DNA from: Clostridiales bacterium
GTDB taxonomy: Bacteria; Bacillota_A; Clostridia; Oscillospirales; Acutalibacteraceae
DNA length: 8,621 nt
NCBI GenBank assembly: GCA_009774735.1
Contig: VSOH01000053.1
Location: 1 to 8,621 of the forward strand
Direction of reading: 5' to 3'
The notes beneath the pieces were generated by a model that was not told where the DNA came from, did no database searches, and was given only the letters and a program-made list of their open reading frames with translations. The position numbers and the translations under genes were made by a program. Positions 6,460 to 8,621 of this stretch are shown in pieces (position 1 is the first letter of the stretch; each line of letters starts with the position of its first letter).

Positions 6460-7242
6460 ATGATACCTAAAAAAATTCATTACTGTTGGTTCGGCGGTAA
6501 TCCCATACCTGAAAAGGATAAAAAATGCATTGAGAGCTGGAAAAAATTCTGCCCTGATTATGAAATAATCAGGTGGGATGAATCTAATTACGATATCAGA
6601 AAAAACAAATTCATTTCACAAGCCTATGATATGAAAAAATGGGCATTTGTATCTGATTACGCAAGACTCGACATCATTTACAACAACGGCGGTATATACC
6701 TTGATACAGATGTTGAGCTTGTGAAAAGTCTTGATATACTACTGGAAAATGAAGCCTTTATGGGCTTTGAAAAAGGACGTGTTGTTGCAACAGGTCTGGG
6801 TTTCGGAGCGATCCCGCATCAAAAAGGTATTAAATTACTGCGTGACTCCTATGACAATTTGGAATTTGTTGATAAAAGGGGAAATCAGCTAAGTGCAGAG
6901 AAAACAAACTGCCCTATTATTAACTCCAAGGTTCTTACAGAAAACGGTGCTTTAATGAACGACCAAATGCAGAATGTACTTGGCATAACGCTTTATCCTA
7001 CAGAATATTTCTGCCCGCTCAACTCTACAACCGGTGAATTGAACTGCACTGAAAACACATACAGCATTCATCGGTACAGTATGTCGTGGCTTACTGATTT
7101 TGACAAGAAATGGAGATTACGTCAGCAAAAATTCACTAAAATTTTCGGCGAAAAAACTGCGTATAAATTGGTTGTAATATTGGGCTTCCCCGGACGAACA
7201 ATCAGAAAAATAAAAAAATATTTATTTGGAGCTAACGCATAA
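6460..7242 (+). CDS. DXD sugar transferase, Gly_transf_sug / GT32 type
   Basis: This 260-residue protein opens with MIPKKIHYCWFGGNPIPE, the hallmark start of the capsular glycosyltransferases related to yeast Och1 (Gly_transf_sug). A SDYARLDIIYNNGGIYLD stretch leads into the D82-T83-D84 motif, which binds the metal and nucleotide sugar. The later HRYSMSW stretch (H204, S209, W210) matches the conserved H-to-SW end motif of this family. It is a GT-A fold enzyme acting in the cytoplasm. The basic C-terminal 40 residues may touch the membrane. AGGTG about six bases before the ATG supports the start. The stop shares one base with the flippase start (TAATG). Family members transfer mannose, galactose or other hexoses, so donor and linkage cannot be stated. 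Confidence 0.93.
   Translation: MIPKKIHYCWFGGNPIPEKDKKCIESWKKFCPDYEIIRWDESNYDIRKNKFISQAYDMKKWAFVSDYARLDIIYNNGGIYLDTDVELVKSLDILLENEAFMGFEKGRVVATGLGFGAIPHQKGIKLLRDSYDNLEFVDKRGNQLSAEKTNCPIINSKVLTENGALMNDQMQNVLGITLYPTEYFCPLNSTTGELNCTENTYSIHRYSMSWLTDFDKKWRLRQQKFTKIFGEKTAYKLVVILGFPGRTIRKIKKYLFGANA
7228..7231 (+). promoter_or_regulatory. Ribosome binding site of the flippase inside the GT32-type gene
   Basis: GGAG lies 10 bases before the ATG at 7242, within the last codons of the preceding gene. With the TAATG junction, this favours coupled translation of the two genes and fixes the flippase start. Confidence 0.5.
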
Positions 7243-8621
7243 TGACGAGGGAATCAAAGCTATTAAAAAACACTGCCATTATAGGATTCGGAACGATGTG
7301 TACAAAGGGAATCAGCTTTCTGCTTCTGCCGTTGTACACTTCAATTTTAAGCACGGAAGAATACGGAACGGTTGATTTAGTCAACACAATTATTACACTA
7401 ATTACATATACACTCTCAATACAGTTTGAACAGGGTATATTCAGATTTTTAATAGACTGCAGAACGGATGAGATTAAAAAGAAAAAATATATCAGCACCG
7501 CCTTGTTAACTGTCACTGTAACACTTGTCGCAGGAATTGCAATAACAATTCCAATCACGCATATTGCACATTTTGGTTATACAAAGTACCTGATTTTCAA
7601 TATAATTACGACGCTGTATGGCTCAATAATCTGTCAGATTGTACGCGGACTGGGAAATATAGGCATTTACACCTTAATCAGCTTCCTTGCTGCAAGCAGC
7701 CAGATTGCATTTAATGTTATATTTATTGCGGGCTTTAACTGGCATATTGAGGGTATGCTCACCGCTACAATAATAGGTAATGTTATTGCGACAGCAGTGG
7801 GCTTTTTCTCCTGCAGATTGTACAAATATATCAGCTTAAAGCATTTTGATAAAGAAAATCTTAATGAATTGCTGAAATACTCCCTGCCAATGGTGCCGAA
7901 TACACTATGCTGGTGGCTGGTTAATGTATCCGACAGATTAATTGTTACCTATTTTTTAGGCTATTCATTTAACGGTATCTATGCTTTAGCAAATAAATTC
8001 CCCAGCTTATTTATAACCTTGACAAATGTATTTCAGATTTCATGGTCTGAAAATGCTGCAGAAACTATGAACAGTGAGGACAGGGATCAATACTATTCAA
8101 AAATAATGAATCAAAGCATCGGTCTTTTCAGTTGCTGCTGTGCAGTTATTATTGCTGCACTTCCTCTTGCATTTAAAATACTTGTTAATGAAAGCTATAA
8201 TGATGCCTATTACCATATTCTGATACTATTGATTTCCGCTCTTTTTCATACTGTCGGAAATCTTTACGGCTCACTGTTCGGTGCATTGAAGCATACAAAA
8301 TATATTGCAAAAACAACTGTTTTTTCTGCAATTGCTAATTTAGTTATCAATTTATCGCTAATTCATTTTATCGGACTGTATGCAGCATCCATTTCAACAA
8401 TGGTTGCATATTTATTGATTGCCGTAATGCGTCATAAAGAAATCTGCAAGATAATAAAAATAAAATATCAGTTTAAAACTGTTATCCTTTCAATCCTTTC
8501 AATTATTATCTCATCAATTTCTTTTGCCGTTAACAACACACTGTTGACTATTGCCGCAATTGCCGCAACGGCACTGCTAACCATATTCCTTAATAAAGAT
8601 ATGGGCAATAAAATAATAACC
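7242..8621 (+). CDS. wzx: Wzx-type oligosaccharide flippase (3' end outside window)
   Basis: The frame is open without a stop for 460 codons from the ATG at 7242 to the window edge. The translation starts MTRESKLLKNTAIIGFGTM and continues with LLLPLYTSILSTEEYGTVDL. That is the typical start of the polysaccharide-biosynthesis/MATE-like flippase family: a short basic head, a first membrane helix, then a PLYT..L...EYG loop. Further hydrophobic helices alternate with short loops. The middle has the KYSLPMVPNTLCWWLVNVSDRLI-type helix seven region, where the P..P and SDR elements are conserved in Wzx proteins. Family members usually have 12-14 helices and about 470-500 residues, so little is likely missing. 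It would move lipid-linked repeat units from the inner to the outer face of the membrane for the polymerase encoded at 3450-4751. Substrate preference is unknown. Confidence 0.92.
   Translation, partial: MTRESKLLKNTAIIGFGTMCTKGISFLLLPLYTSILSTEEYGTVDLVNTIITLITYTLSIQFEQGIFRFLIDCRTDEIKKKKYISTALLTVTVTLVAGIAITIPITHIAHFGYTKYLIFNIITTLYGSIICQIVRGLGNIGIYTLISFLAASSQIAFNVIFIAGFNWHIEGMLTATIIGNVIATAVGFFSCRLYKYISLKHFDKENLNELLKYSLPMVPNTLCWWLVNVSDRLIVTYFLGYSFNGIYALANKFPSLFITLTNVFQISWSENAAETMNSEDRDQYYSKIMNQSIGLFSCCCAVIIAALPLAFKILVNESYNDAYYHILILLISALFHTVGNLYGSLFGALKHTKYIAKTTVFSAIANLVINLSLIHFIGLYAASISTMVAYLLIAVMRHKEICKIIKIKYQFKTVILSILSIIISSISFAVNNTLLTIAAIAATALLTIFLNKDMGNKIIT

Noticed and set aside
7232..7558. 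A 108-codon open frame on the minus strand
   Set aside because: It is antisense to the start of the flippase gene, whose + strand translation is clearly a known family.

Overview
This window is the interior of a surface-polysaccharide (capsule, exopolysaccharide or O-antigen-like) biosynthesis locus. All nine genes lie on the + strand. Both end genes are cut by the window edges. The DNA is AT-rich, uses the standard bacterial code (TAA mostly, one TAG, one TGA stop), and most genes have AG-rich Shine-Dalgarno sites. Codon use and protein style suggest a low-GC Bacillota, probably a Clostridia-type gut anaerobe. The genus cannot be fixed from sequence alone.

Layout: (1) 2-556, C-terminal part of a GT4-type glycosyltransferase. 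(2) 557-1726, a complete GT4-type glycosyltransferase with an inserted cysteine cluster. (3) 1735-2904, a radical SAM enzyme with a C-terminal SPASM/twitch-like cysteine set. (4) 2946-3434, a left-handed beta-helix acetyltransferase. (5) 3450-4751, a polytopic membrane protein read as a Wzy-type polymerase. (6) 4748-5935, an alkaline-phosphatase/sulfatase-superfamily protein with no membrane anchor and no formylglycine motif. (7) 5940-6428, a second beta-helix acetyltransferase. (8) 6460-7242, a DXD sugar transferase of the Gly_transf_sug/GT32 type. (9) 7242-8621, a Wzx-type flippase, open at the right edge. Gaps run from a 4-base overlap to 41 bases, and I see no internal promoter or terminator, so this looks like one stretch of a longer operon.

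Inferred working model: the three glycosyltransferases build a lipid-linked repeat unit in the cytoplasm. The two acetyltransferases, and possibly the radical SAM and phosphatase-superfamily proteins, decorate it. The flippase moves it across the membrane and the polymerase joins the units. The initiating sugar-phosphate transferase, chain-length control and sugar-nucleotide genes are not in the window and presumably lie outside it.

The least explained parts are the radical SAM enzyme and the soluble phosphatase-superfamily protein, which together suggest an unusual chemical modification of the glycan. No RNA gene, mobile element, CRISPR array or clear repeat was seen.
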